Below are positions 41,625 to 50,714 of a DNA stretch of 64,000 nucleotides, piece by piece. Source of the DNA: Sphingobacterium griseoflavum. Lineage in GTDB: Bacteria; Bacteroidota; Bacteroidia; Sphingobacteriales; Sphingobacteriaceae. The first letter of the stretch is position 1, and each line of letters opens with the position of its first letter. The position numbers and the translations under genes were made by a program. The DNA lies in assembly GCF_014653155.1 (NCBI RefSeq), contig NZ_BNAF01000005.1, positions 124,001 to 188,000 on the forward strand, given 5' to 3'. Under the pieces are notes generated by a model, which searched no databases, was not told where the DNA came from, and saw only the letters and a program-made list of their open reading frames with translations.

Positions 41625-43094
41625 TTAATATCCCGGATTCTGTTGTGCAGCTATACCGGGGTTCGCATTGATTTCGTCCTGCGAGATCGGTAGGATCAAT
41701 TTATAAAAACTGCTATTTATGGAAGTCTCGCGGGTGGGCACGCTGATTCCCGCGAACGCATCATCAAAGCTGATGGTCTTCTGCAGTCTTAGCATATCAA
41801 AATAGCGCAGGCCTTCTTGGTAAAATTCTTTACTTTTTTCGGCTAAGATCAGTGCTTCGCTAACGCTGTTAACATCGATAGCAGGCAGATTGGGCGATCG
41901 TTTATGTATCTCCTGCGTGTAGGCTGCGGCTTTTGCTCGGTCAGGAGCAGGGAGCTTCAGGGCTGCTTCGGCCGCAATGAGGTATAGTTCAGAGAGGCGT
42001 ATGACCTTGATGTTTACGGCCGTGTAATTCGCTGAACCCTTGTCGCCGGCAAAGGTTGTTGATCCGAGGTATTTGTAGCAGGAACCCAAACGGTTGGCGG
42101 AGGACTCATCGCGCGCCATGACGCCCCAACGGACATCTTCGGGATCCTGTGCCAATGCCGTTAAGAAGCCCGTGCTTGCCAAGAAATTACCTAAAGCGCC
42201 GGTTTGATGCCCTCGCCGCATAAAATAGAAGCCCAAGGAGGCGCGTGCGAGATCCGCTTGGTTTTGCTCGATAACAAGCTCGTAGATGGATTCAGACCCA
42301 AACTGGCTTTGCCATGCATTTACCCATTGGGTGTTGCTGTACAGATTGTATAATCCACTTTCGATAACTTCTTCCGCTGCTGCGAGCGCTTCCGTGTAAT
42401 TTCCCATCGTCAGGTACACACGTGCCTGTAAAGCTTTGTTTGCATAGAAATTAAGGTATCCATCGCGCTTGGTTTTAGGAAGGCCAGTTTCACCCGCAAT
42501 CAGATCGGCGACAATCTGTTGGTAGTTTTCTTCTACGGTCGCACGTAGGGGCTTTTCATCATAATTTAACGTTTTGATCACCATCGGCACCCCGAATGCC
42601 GTCCTGTCGGTAGCAAAAGGTTTTCCGTAGATACGTACCAAGTCAAAGTAGGCCAAGGCACGGAGGGTGTAAGCTTCCCCTTTTGCTGTGGCAAAATTTT
42701 CCGTCGACCCGTCGGCTTCTAGACGAGCTATATTTTCCAAAAGGTTGTTGGTTTGGTAGATGACGTTATAGATCGTTGTCCAAAAAGAGGCGAAACTATT
42801 TGCTTGTGGATTGTGGTTGAAGGTGTACAGCGCATCCAAACCACGGCCTTGCGAAAAAAGCGTTACATCGCCACCTTTTGCTTCGCCATAAATGATAAAG
42901 TTACGTCCATAATAAGCCGAATTAGTCATTTGGCGTTGAATACCGTTGATAACAATCTGTGCGTCGTTTGCGGTCTGTATAGCTTTGTCTGCGTCACTGG
43001 CATTTGCTGGAGGTACATCCAAGAAGTCTTTGCAAGCACTGCTGCATAACAAGACTACAAGGGCACAGCTTAGGGTTTTTATATATGCTTTCAT
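41625..43094 (-). CDS. SusD-like surface lipoprotein (locus with NlpC/P60 and epimerase)
   Basis: Start chosen at the ATG at 43094 (489 residues, lipoprotein signal ending VLLCSSAC, Cys21). An ATG at 43106 is also in frame. It is a standard SusD/RagB protein (SusD N-terminal helices with KDFLDVPPANASDADKA, RALAYFDLVRIYGKPF, EELRYFDMLR-type C-terminal signature seen here as EGLRYFDMLRLQK). It follows the SusC gene by under 20 nt. As the substrate lid, it probably binds peptide or glycopeptide ligands, judged from the peptidase genes upstream, although this family usually binds glycans. Confidence 0.94.
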   Translation of the reverse strand: MKAYIKTLSCALVVLLCSSACKDFLDVPPANASDADKAIQTANDAQIVINGIQRQMTNSAYYGRNFIIYGEAKGGDVTLFSQGRGLDALYTFNHNPQANSFASFWTTIYNVIYQTNNLLENIARLEADGSTENFATAKGEAYTLRALAYFDLVRIYGKPFATDRTAFGVPMVIKTLNYDEKPLRATVEENYQQIVADLIAGETGLPKTKRDGYLNFYANKALQARVYLTMGNYTEALAAAEEVIESGLYNLYSNTQWVNAWQSQFGSESIYELVIEQNQADLARASLGFYFMRRGHQTGALGNFLASTGFLTALAQDPEDVRWGVMARDESSANRLGSCYKYLGSTTFAGDKGSANYTAVNIKVIRLSELYLIAAEAALKLPAPDRAKAAAYTQEIHKRSPNLPAIDVNSVSEALILAEKSKEFYQEGLRYFDMLRLQKTISFDDAFAGISVPTRETSINSSFYKLILPISQDEINANPGIAAQQNPGY

Positions 43095-43110
43095 TTTTAA
43101 GTTCATTGCG

Positions 43111-46100
43111 TTAGAAGTTTAGTTCGATACCAAAGGTGTAGGTTTTGCCGAGCGGCGTTTCCCAACCACGGGTTCCAAATTGCCCAACTTCGGGGTCGGC
43201 CATTTTGTAAGCAGCGGTGGTTAAGAGATTGGTGCCATTAAAGAACAACCGAGCGTTGCTGATTTTGGCACGCTGGGTGAGGGTGGAGGGTAAGGTGTAT
43301 GCCACATTGATGTTTTTTAACCGCAGAAACGAAGCGTCGTAGATGTGCCTGCTACTAAATTGTATGGCGTCCGTCAAATCGTTTCCATCGATTTTAGGTT
43401 GGCTGCCCGTGGGATTGTTTGGGGACCACATATTGTCGTAGTACTGTTGTGAGCGTATCCGTTCCCAATAATAACCATCGTCGTTCACGTCCTTCTCCGC
43501 TCCGTCATAAAGCTTGCCACCTATTTTATATGCAAAATTTAAGCCTAGGCTAATACTTTTGTAGCTAAAATCGCTATTGATTCCTCCGTAAACACGAGGT
43601 ACAGCACTTCCGATGATGATTTGACTGGCTTTTGAATAGCTGTAAGTCGCTGCGCGCCCGTTGAAATCAAAATCAATTGTTTCGTTGTTGGTGTACCAAA
43701 CATTCCTGCCATTTTCGGGATTGACACCCGCCCATTCATAACCGTAAAACGCAAGGACGGATTCACCCTCTCGGTAAATAAATTGAGCACGGCCATCGCC
43801 TCCGGTAGGGTCGTTCCACAAAATGTCGTTTCCAGCATCAAGCGATTTCACGCGCGAGGAGAGAAAGGCTGCGTTCACACGCAACGACCAAGAGAGATTT
43901 TCCTTGCGTACGAGGTCGCCGCCAAGGTCCAGTTCTATGCCACTGTTGCTGATCACACCAACATTTTGTAGGGCCCGCGCGAATCCTGTCGTACCAGAGG
44001 TTGGTACATCTTGTAAAAGATCTTTTGAGTCGCGGTTGAAGTATTCCACAGATCCAGTTAGCCGATTTTGAAAAAAGCCAAACTCCAGGGCCAAATCATA
44101 GGTGTTACTTTTCTCCCAAGTAAGCAACGTGTTTCCGAGTCCTTTGTCAATATTCACCAATGAACCATCGCTCACTAAGCCACCAGGGCTCCCTTTGTAA
44201 TTGTACTTATAGTACATCAATGTTCGCCAAGCAAAATTGGCATTTGGTAAGGTGCCGTTCACACCGTAGGAGGCTCTTAGACGCAATGTGCTAACAAGTG
44301 TACTCTCGGTTAAAAAAGCCTCTTTGTGAAGGCTCCATGCGCCTGAAACCGACCAAAAGGTGCCCCAACGGCTATCGGGATGAAAGCGCGATGAACCGTC
44401 CCGACGGATGGATGCGCCTGCAAAATAACGTTCGTCGTAATTATAGTCTATTCGCCCGAGTGAAGACATCAGGTTGTTGCCCCACATATCACTGTCAGCC
44501 CGGAAGTTTGCACCTGTGCCAATGGAACTGCTTGTGCTTGATCCCAGATTTACACCATTGCTGAATTGGTAATCCGTGCTGTTTTTTTCAGCTTCATATC
44601 CAGCTAGCAAACTGATATGATGTGAATCGACCGTTTTTGTATAGGTCAGCGTATTGGAGGATACATATTTGCGAATGTTGGTATTCCATTTACTGGCTGA
44701 ACCTCGATCTGTGGCACCGTTAAAGTGCAGTGCAGCATAATATAAATCATCAGTCACAGCGGTGTTGTCAAAGGAGAAGATTGTTTTCGCGGTGAATCCC
44801 GGGATGATTTCCCAAGAAAGGGATTGAACAGCTCCCAGCTTTAACGTTCGCGTATTATTGTCCCAGTGGTTATTGTAATAATCGGAGTTAAACGCTAGAC
44901 TGCCGAATTGGGCCGTCCAAGGATCTCCCGTTTTATAGTCTGTTGGCCAATAAAACGGAAAGAGTAGGTTTCGAGACTGAAAAAAGGGATTCGATCCTGT
45001 GCTACGGGTGTCATTAAAACCTGTTTTATCCGTATTGGCCACATTTAAATTGACATTGTATTCGACACGTTTCGAAAGGCGTTGATGGAGGTTGACACGT
45101 CCGGCTATGCGTTCGTATTCATTGATGATTGCCCGTCCTTTATCTGTGGTGTAAGAGAGTGACGAATAGTACTTCGTATTTTCTGTACCCCCACTCAGCG
45201 ATAAGTCATTTGTTTGGAAAACGCCCGTTCTGAACAGGTAATCCTCCCAATCAAAGTAACGTCCGGCCCGGTTTTCGATACCATCTTCCATACCTAATAT
45301 ACGAACATTGGACATTCGATTGGCATCATCGACTTCAAATCGGTAGCCGTGTTTATTAAATCTATTGTTTATTTGATTCAATGCATAGGTGCTAGCTTCC
45401 TGATCTGTATAATTCACACCGGTCGCATTATTCCTGTTGGATGTGCGGTAGTCGTGAAAGATTTGATATTCCATGTTAATTTGCGCCTGGGGATCCGCTA
45501 CCTCGTAATTGTCCGTTGCCCAAGATGGTGTTATACCTAATGAGGATCGTACACTAACCACTGGCTTTCCTGTTTTCCCCCGTTTAGTCGTGATCACAAT
45601 CACACCGTTAGCCGCTCGCGAGCCGTATAGCGAAGATGCTGCAGCATCCTTCAAGACGGTAATGGATGCGATATCTGCAGGATTCAATGTACTCATGACA
45701 TTTGAAGTAGCATACAACTGTCCACTCATTTGACCTACATTTCCCGATATAACAGGTACGCCATCAATAACATAGAGCGGTTCATTGGAGGCGTTCATCG
45801 AGCCAATCCCGCGGATGCGAATGTTGGATGTGGCGCCCGCTTGTCCCGAAGCCGTGGAAACCTGTAACCCGGCAACACGTCCATTCAACGCGCTCTCAAA
45901 AGAGGTTATAGGTTGGTTCTCTATTTCTTTAGGCGTGACTGTTGCAGCAGATCCCGTATACGTACTTTTTTTTGCCGTCCCGTAAGCCACAACCATCACT
46001 TCGTCCAAGGCGGTATCATCAGGGCTGAGCGTTATCTGCACGGTCCGTTTTCCGTCGATGGGAATTTCTTGTGTGGCGTAGCCCACAGCGGAAATGACCA

Positions 46101-46311
46101 ATATGCCGTTTGATGGTGCGGGAAGGGTGAAAAGTCCACTTTCATTGGTGGAGGTTCCGTTTTGACTACCTTTTACATGGATGGTCACGCCAGAGACTGG
46201 CAGACCCGTGGCATCGGTAACTTTTCCTGCCAAAGCAGTTTGTTGCGCATAAGCGATCTGTGTGGCACTGCAAGCCATGATACAGAGTGAGGTTAGTAGT
46301 TTTGTATTCAT
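43111..46311 (-). CDS. SusC/RagA-family TonB-linked outer-membrane transporter
   Basis: 1066 residues. Signal peptide ~1-22 (TQIAYAQ), carboxypeptidase-regulatory-like domain (~25-105; GKVTDATGLPVSGVTIHVKG), plug from ~115 (DEVMVVAYGTAKKSTYTGSA) with DIASITVLKDAAASSLYGSR, and a barrel ending FGIELNF. The partner SusD follows. Upstream lie a dipeptide epimerase and an NlpC/P60 enzyme in the same direction, separated from susC by 136 nt with two small hairpins (46356-46371 and 46372-46399). The cargo may be a cell-wall peptide, which is an inference from context. Confidence 0.95.
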   Translation of the reverse strand: MNTKLLTSLCIMACSATQIAYAQQTALAGKVTDATGLPVSGVTIHVKGSQNGTSTNESGLFTLPAPSNGILVISAVGYATQEIPIDGKRTVQITLSPDDTALDEVMVVAYGTAKKSTYTGSAATVTPKEIENQPITSFESALNGRVAGLQVSTASGQAGATSNIRIRGIGSMNASNEPLYVIDGVPVISGNVGQMSGQLYATSNVMSTLNPADIASITVLKDAAASSLYGSRAANGVIVITTKRGKTGKPVVSVRSSLGITPSWATDNYEVADPQAQINMEYQIFHDYRTSNRNNATGVNYTDQEASTYALNQINNRFNKHGYRFEVDDANRMSNVRILGMEDGIENRAGRYFDWEDYLFRTGVFQTNDLSLSGGTENTKYYSSLSYTTDKGRAIINEYERIAGRVNLHQRLSKRVEYNVNLNVANTDKTGFNDTRSTGSNPFFQSRNLLFPFYWPTDYKTGDPWTAQFGSLAFNSDYYNNHWDNNTRTLKLGAVQSLSWEIIPGFTAKTIFSFDNTAVTDDLYYAALHFNGATDRGSASKWNTNIRKYVSSNTLTYTKTVDSHHISLLAGYEAEKNSTDYQFSNGVNLGSSTSSSIGTGANFRADSDMWGNNLMSSLGRIDYNYDERYFAGASIRRDGSSRFHPDSRWGTFWSVSGAWSLHKEAFLTESTLVSTLRLRASYGVNGTLPNANFAWRTLMYYKYNYKGSPGGLVSDGSLVNIDKGLGNTLLTWEKSNTYDLALEFGFFQNRLTGSVEYFNRDSKDLLQDVPTSGTTGFARALQNVGVISNSGIELDLGGDLVRKENLSWSLRVNAAFLSSRVKSLDAGNDILWNDPTGGDGRAQFIYREGESVLAFYGYEWAGVNPENGRNVWYTNNETIDFDFNGRAATYSYSKASQIIIGSAVPRVYGGINSDFSYKSISLGLNFAYKIGGKLYDGAEKDVNDDGYYWERIRSQQYYDNMWSPNNPTGSQPKIDGNDLTDAIQFSSRHIYDASFLRLKNINVAYTLPSTLTQRAKISNARLFFNGTNLLTTAAYKMADPEVGQFGTRGWETPLGKTYTFGIELNF

Positions 46312-46355
46312 AATAGTAATTAGCTTTTGTCTAGAACAATTACTGGCAAAATGTG

Positions 46356-46399
46356 CTACACGAATGTGTAGGCAAGGTGAAAGAACCCTCCCGCCTTGC
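46356..46399 (-). promoter_or_regulatory. paired hairpins between epimerase and susC
   Basis: A 6-bp stem CTACAC...GTGTAG (46356-46371) adjoins a stem GCAAGG...CCTTGC (46372-46399). There is no T tract, so they are not an evident terminator. They lie in the susC leader and may mark an independent 5' end or an RNA processing site. Confidence 0.35.
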
Positions 46400-46447
46400 T
46401 TGCTGATTAGTTAGTTAAGCAGGATACCAGCAACGTGGTACAAATTT

Positions 46448-47512
46448 TTAGGTATTTTTTGGTAAGCGTTTTGCTCCTATTCCCGGTCTATCGGGTAAAT
46501 GGCACCGGCCGTCCCTTACCTGCATGCCGTCAAAGATGTCGTTGGCTATCAGTAGTGCACCGTCCAAATCAGCCCAATCCACTAAAGGAGCCAGCTGCGC
46601 TGCTGCCGATATTGCACAGGACGTCTCGGTCATACAGCCCAGCATGACTTTCATATCCAGTGCGCGAGCTAGCTCGGCCATTTTCTTGGCTTCGCGCATG
46701 CCTGTACATTTCATTAACTTAATGTTTATGCCTGTGTAAACACCCAGTAAACCACGGACATCGCTGTAGCGTTGGCAACCTTCGTCGGCTATTGTTGGGA
46801 TTGGTGATCGTTCGGTGAGCCAAGCCATATCGTCGATTTGCTCTTTGGGCATCGGTTGCTCCAAAAACAATACATTCCTTTCGCTAAGCCAATGGCTCAT
46901 TTCCAATGCTTCTTCTTTATTTTTCCAGCCTTGATTTACATCTGCACAAAGCGGCACATCACTTACGGATCGAATGGTTTCGATGATCATTTTGTCCGTT
47001 TCGAGCCCGAGTTTCACTTTCAGGACTTTATACTGCTCGGCTTCCGCCACTTTTTGCCGAATGACTTCCGCCGTGTCTATACCAATGGTGAAGGAGGTGG
47101 GCGGGATCAAGGAGGGGTTTAGCCCCCAAATCTTGTAGAATGGCTGGGCGAGCAACTTTCCGATAAGATCATGCAATGCAATGTCCACAGCAGCTTTGGC
47201 TGCCGTATTTTTCGGCATCAACTGGTCTATGTAGTGCAAAATTTCTTCGGTCTCCCAAGGGGTGGAAAAACCGGAGAGATCTATCTGGTTTAAAAAATGC
47301 AGAACGCTTTCCTGTGATTCTCCTAAATAGGGAGGCATACTCGCCTCACCGTAGCCGGTCACGCCGTCATAAATTAACTCGGTAATAACTACAGGGGTTG
47401 TCGTGCGGCTAAACGAAGCTACGGTAAAAACATGTTTCATTTCTAGCGTGTAAGGAATGAAACGCAGGGTGAATTTACCCATTCTTTTACTTTGCCAAAC
47501 TGCTTTGTCCAT
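46448..47512 (-). CDS. dipeptide epimerase (L-Ala-D/L-Glu epimerase type), enolase superfamily
   Basis: 354 residues if started at the ATG at 47512. In-frame ATGs at 47530 (overlapping the NlpC gene) and 47482 are alternatives, the latter giving MGKFTLRFIPYTLEMKHVF. The N-terminal capping domain (~1-120) is followed by the barrel domain with KVLKVKLG (KxK acid/base lysine), the metal ligands ADVNQGW (Asp), LEQPMP (Glu) and ADEGCQ (Asp), and the opposite lysine in NIKLMKCTG. LGCMTETS matches the Ala-Glu epimerase subgroup. It inverts the second residue of L-Ala-D-Glu released from peptidoglycan, so the dipeptide can be hydrolysed. The upstream NlpC/P60 enzyme would supply such dipeptides. Confidence 0.87.
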   Translation of the reverse strand: MDKAVWQSKRMGKFTLRFIPYTLEMKHVFTVASFSRTTTPVVITELIYDGVTGYGEASMPPYLGESQESVLHFLNQIDLSGFSTPWETEEILHYIDQLMPKNTAAKAAVDIALHDLIGKLLAQPFYKIWGLNPSLIPPTSFTIGIDTAEVIRQKVAEAEQYKVLKVKLGLETDKMIIETIRSVSDVPLCADVNQGWKNKEEALEMSHWLSERNVLFLEQPMPKEQIDDMAWLTERSPIPTIADEGCQRYSDVRGLLGVYTGINIKLMKCTGMREAKKMAELARALDMKVMLGCMTETSCAISAAAQLAPLVDWADLDGALLIANDIFDGMQVRDGRCHLPDRPGIGAKRLPKNT

Positions 47513-47519
47513 ATGCGAT

Positions 47520-48752
47520 CTATTTAACATTATTGTAATACCTGCTCATATCGATCTTTTGAATTCCGGTATCTGTTGTTTGTAGGTATCGTCGCGCGGC
47601 CACGACCGTTCGTGCTTGAAAATCGTCGTAATCAGCAGCCTGCTTAAGCATACTATTTATGCGTACGGTACCGGCAGCATGGATAAATTGGCCGTTCCCT
47701 AAATAAAGGGCGACATGGGTGACACGGGCATGGCTACTCCTGTTTTTACCACCAGCAAAAAAAAGCAAATCAGCCGGTTTTAGATTTTTGAGTGCCTTTT
47801 CTGCATCGAAGTTGCCTACACTATCAAGTATGTCCACCGGCTGTCCATGTAGTACCTGTTGCGATGCGTCTCGAGGAATGACCAGCCCGTTCATGAAGTA
47901 CGACGTCTTGGTAAATCCGCTACAGTCAACACCTTTCACCGATGTTCCACCCCAAAGGTAAGGGAGGCCCAGCATCGACTTTGCACTATTTAGCACGTTT
48001 TCGGCTGACGGAGACCGGCTTTTTAGCCATTCGTCAAATCGAACGGCTTCATCTTTAGGCACGAAAGCTTGGCGGCCGTCAGGGTAGGCAACATGGTAAA
48101 ATTGCTTGTCTTCTCCTAATAAGGCTAATATGTTCCCATAAACCAAGTCGGATACGCGCAGGCTTTTTCGATCGGGGGCAGATAATGATTTTCCAAATTC
48201 ATTCGTGTAGATAATCCGATGGCCGTCAATCCAGTTACGAAGTTCATTTTCTGTTTTTGGACTTACCGATGAGGTCGGCACCCAAGCGATATAACCTTCC
48301 GGCGTGCGGACTCGGAAATCCCCCCCTTGCTTTTGCAAAATATCCACGGCGGTACCTAATAGTACTTGCGTAGCCATTTCTGCCGCATGCGAGGGCTGGG
48401 TACGTAAGTTGGCGACCGAAAGGTTGATAAGCCCCCTTTGCTTGCCCTCAACCGTACTATCTGGTAGCGGTACAATGGTTATGTGATTCGCATCCATGTC
48501 CAGCTGCCGTTGCAGCGGTAATCGAAGTGTGGAATCACTGATTAGTATGCGGTAAGAGGGCCTGATGGAATCAATTTTACGCAACTCTAAGATAGAGGTT
48601 CGCTTGTCAAGTCCTATGCTAGAAGCGAATTCAGAAAGTTTTTCAGCTATTTGTTTATGCCTGTCACCACTGGTTTGCGCCCGTATTGCCGTGAACGTTG
48701 ATAGCAGGAAGAAAGAGATGCATAAGAAGCTGATATTTGCCGTATTTTTCAT
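47520..48752 (-). CDS. NlpC/P60 cysteine endopeptidase with SH3 domains (YkfC-like)
   Basis: Start chosen at the ATG at 48752 (410 residues), giving an N-terminal export signal MKNTANISFLCISFFLLSTF. A longer start at 48794 adds a polar tail. Two bacterial SH3-like units (~110-165 and ~190-235) precede the NlpC/P60 domain (~255-380). Catalytic Cys277 is in KGVDCSGFTK, and His346 and His358 are in RVTHVALYLGNGQFIHAAG. YkfC-type enzymes cut gamma-D-Glu-diaminopimelate bonds in murein peptides that have free N-terminal L-Ala. With the adjacent epimerase gene this forms the two-step muropeptide recycling pair known from Bacillus ykfB-ykfC. Confidence 0.9.
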   Translation of the reverse strand: MKNTANISFLCISFFLLSTFTAIRAQTSGDRHKQIAEKLSEFASSIGLDKRTSILELRKIDSIRPSYRILISDSTLRLPLQRQLDMDANHITIVPLPDSTVEGKQRGLINLSVANLRTQPSHAAEMATQVLLGTAVDILQKQGGDFRVRTPEGYIAWVPTSSVSPKTENELRNWIDGHRIIYTNEFGKSLSAPDRKSLRVSDLVYGNILALLGEDKQFYHVAYPDGRQAFVPKDEAVRFDEWLKSRSPSAENVLNSAKSMLGLPYLWGGTSVKGVDCSGFTKTSYFMNGLVIPRDASQQVLHGQPVDILDSVGNFDAEKALKNLKPADLLFFAGGKNRSSHARVTHVALYLGNGQFIHAAGTVRINSMLKQAADYDDFQARTVVAARRYLQTTDTGIQKIDMSRYYNNVK

Positions 48753-48994
48753 AGTCATTAAGCGAATATACCATTTAGGAAGGAAAGTACCCATTCTATG
48801 ATGCGTTTTTTTATTTGTTTTTATCTTATTGTTGTATTAATCTGCAAGTATACCTATCAGTAATCGTTTTATTTACACAAGGTGCGTTAGATCTTGCTTT
48901 TGAATAACCAAGATTTATCGATTTAGTCCGCAAGGTATCTCGCATGGTTTATTTTTTTGTATAATTGCAGGCATTAAGCAATATATTTCATCGG

Positions 48995-50008
48995 ATGAAT
49001 TCAAGACGTCAATTTATAAAGAAAACCTTAGTTGGAGCGGCGGCGGCGACAGCTGTCAGTCAAGCTATTGCAGTGCCAGGTTCGCGAAAAGGAGTAAAGC
49101 CCATTGTTATATCTACTTGGGATTTTGGTGTTGCGGCGAATAAGGCTGCATGGGAAGTGCTAAAAGATAATGGACGTTCTTTGGATGCGGTGGAACAAGG
49201 AGTGAAGGTTGCCGAAGCTGACCTGTCGAACCCTACAGTAGGAAAGGGAGGCTACCCCGATCGAGATGGACATGTGACATTGGATGCCTGTATTATGGAT
49301 GAGCTTGGTAACTGCGGATCAGTAGCTGCCTTGGAACACATCGCGCATCCTATTTCAGTCGCGCGATTAGTCATGGAGAAGACACCGCATGTCATGCTAG
49401 TGGGAGAGGGTGCTCTGCAGTTTGCCATGGAAAACGGCTTTGAACGGGAAAACCTGTTGATCCCGTCGTCCGAAAAAGCTTGGCAGGAATGGCTGAAGGA
49501 AAAGAAGTATAAGCCGATCATGAACATAGAAAACAAGTCGTTCAATACCGAGCGTCTTCCGGGAAACCAGTATAACCATGATACCATTGGTATGTTGGCT
49601 TTGGATGCAGCGGGCAATCTGTCGGGCGCTTGTACCACCAGCGGGATGGCCTTTAAGATGCGCGGTCGGGTAGGTGATAGTCCGATTATCGGCGCAGGAT
49701 TGTATATTGATAACGAAGTTGGCGGGGCTACTTCTACGGGCGTTGGTGAGGAAGTTATCCGTACAGTGGGTAGTTTCTTGGTCGTGGAATTGATGCGACA
49801 GGGTTATTCGCCGGAGGCGGCTTGTAAGGAGGCGGTAGCTAGGATCGTCAAGAAGAAACCGGATACCGCTAGAGAAATACAGGTAGGTTTTTTGGCGTTG
49901 AACAAAAAAGGTGAATATGGGTCCTACGCACTGCAATCGGGTTTTACGTATGCGGTATGTGATGCGCAGAAGCAGGACTTAGTGATTAAGGGGAAGCATA
50001 TTTTTTAG
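48995..50008 (+). CDS. glycosylasparaginase / N4-(beta-N-acetylglucosaminyl)-L-asparaginase, Tat-exported
   Basis: 337 residues from the ATG at 48995. An upstream in-frame start at 48965 precedes the twin-arginine signal (NSRRQFIKK) and is less likely. The Ntn-hydrolase fold is clear: GGYPDRDGHVTLDACIMDE, the autocleavage site NHDT with nucleophile Thr197, and GVGEEVIRT. The precursor should split before Thr197 into alpha and beta chains. The family cleaves the GlcNAc-Asn bond of N-glycosylated asparagine in the periplasm. Divergent from the NlpC/P60 operon, it may release GlcNAc from glycopeptides brought in by the SusCD system, which is inferred. Confidence 0.9.
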   Translation: MNSRRQFIKKTLVGAAAATAVSQAIAVPGSRKGVKPIVISTWDFGVAANKAAWEVLKDNGRSLDAVEQGVKVAEADLSNPTVGKGGYPDRDGHVTLDACIMDELGNCGSVAALEHIAHPISVARLVMEKTPHVMLVGEGALQFAMENGFERENLLIPSSEKAWQEWLKEKKYKPIMNIENKSFNTERLPGNQYNHDTIGMLALDAAGNLSGACTTSGMAFKMRGRVGDSPIIGAGLYIDNEVGGATSTGVGEEVIRTVGSFLVVELMRQGYSPEAACKEAVARIVKKKPDTAREIQVGFLALNKKGEYGSYALQSGFTYAVCDAQKQDLVIKGKHIF

Positions 50009-50138
50009 CGTTGCGTATAGCGTAGCGCGTATTGGGTAGTGCGAATGATGTCATGCGAATCATGCAGGGTGTAATTTTTCTTGACATTGTCATGTTTTAG
50101 TTTTTTCACTTTTTAATTTTTCCTTTTTAATTTTAGAT

Positions 50139-50654
50139 ATGAAAGCAACATTTGGAGGCGGATGTTTTTGGTGCACGGAAGTGATTTTCCAAAATACAGA
50201 TGGCGTGAATACGGTTTTGCCCGGCTATATGGGGGGCAAGAATGATCATCCTACCTATAAAGAGGTATGCAACGGCGATACAGATCATGTAGAGGTTGTG
50301 CAGTTGGATTTTGACGAGGAGAAGGTGAGCTTTGAGGAGCTCTTGAAAATATTCTTCAAGACGCACAATCCTACGACGCTTAATAGGCAAGGCAACGACG
50401 TGGGTACGCAGTACCGCTCGGTGGTATTTTACCACGACGATGCACAAAAGGAAGCGGCAGTGAAGTTTATCCAAGGTTTGGAAGAATCAGGTGCTTTTGA
50501 AGATCCTGTCGTGACTGCCGTAGAACCCGCCGTTACCTTTTGGGAGGCCGAGGATTATCACCACGATTACTTTAATCAAAATCCAGGTAACCCTTTTTGC
50601 GCTGCGGTGATTGCGCCGAAGCTGCAGAAATTTTTGAAAGAATATAAGAGCTAA
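50139..50654 (+). CDS. msrA: peptide methionine-S-sulfoxide reductase
   Basis: 171 residues. The catalytic motif GGGCFWCTEV holds Cys9 and Cys12. The remainder has the usual MsrA pattern: GYMGG, THNPTTLNRQGNDVGTQYRS and the sulfoxide pocket EDYHHDYFNQNPG. It reduces the S-epimer of methionine sulfoxide in proteins, using thioredoxin. It has no signal peptide, so it is cytosolic. It converges with parC on a shared terminator. Confidence 0.95.
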   Translation: MKATFGGGCFWCTEVIFQNTDGVNTVLPGYMGGKNDHPTYKEVCNGDTDHVEVVQLDFDEEKVSFEELLKIFFKTHNPTTLNRQGNDVGTQYRSVVFYHDDAQKEAAVKFIQGLEESGAFEDPVVTAVEPAVTFWEAEDYHHDYFNQNPGNPFCAAVIAPKLQKFLKEYKS

Positions 50655-50656
50655 GC

Positions 50657-50688
50657 AAAAAAACACCTCCAAAAGAGGTGTTTTTTTT
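50657..50688. terminator. bidirectional Rho-independent terminator between msrA and parC
   Basis: Stem AAAAACACCTC / GAGGTGTTTTT with loop CAAAA, a 7-A tract on the left and 8-T tract on the right, centred at 50672. It serves both convergent genes. Confidence 0.88.
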
Positions 50689-50714
50689 ATCCTATTTCAA
50701 TCAATTAGTTTCTG

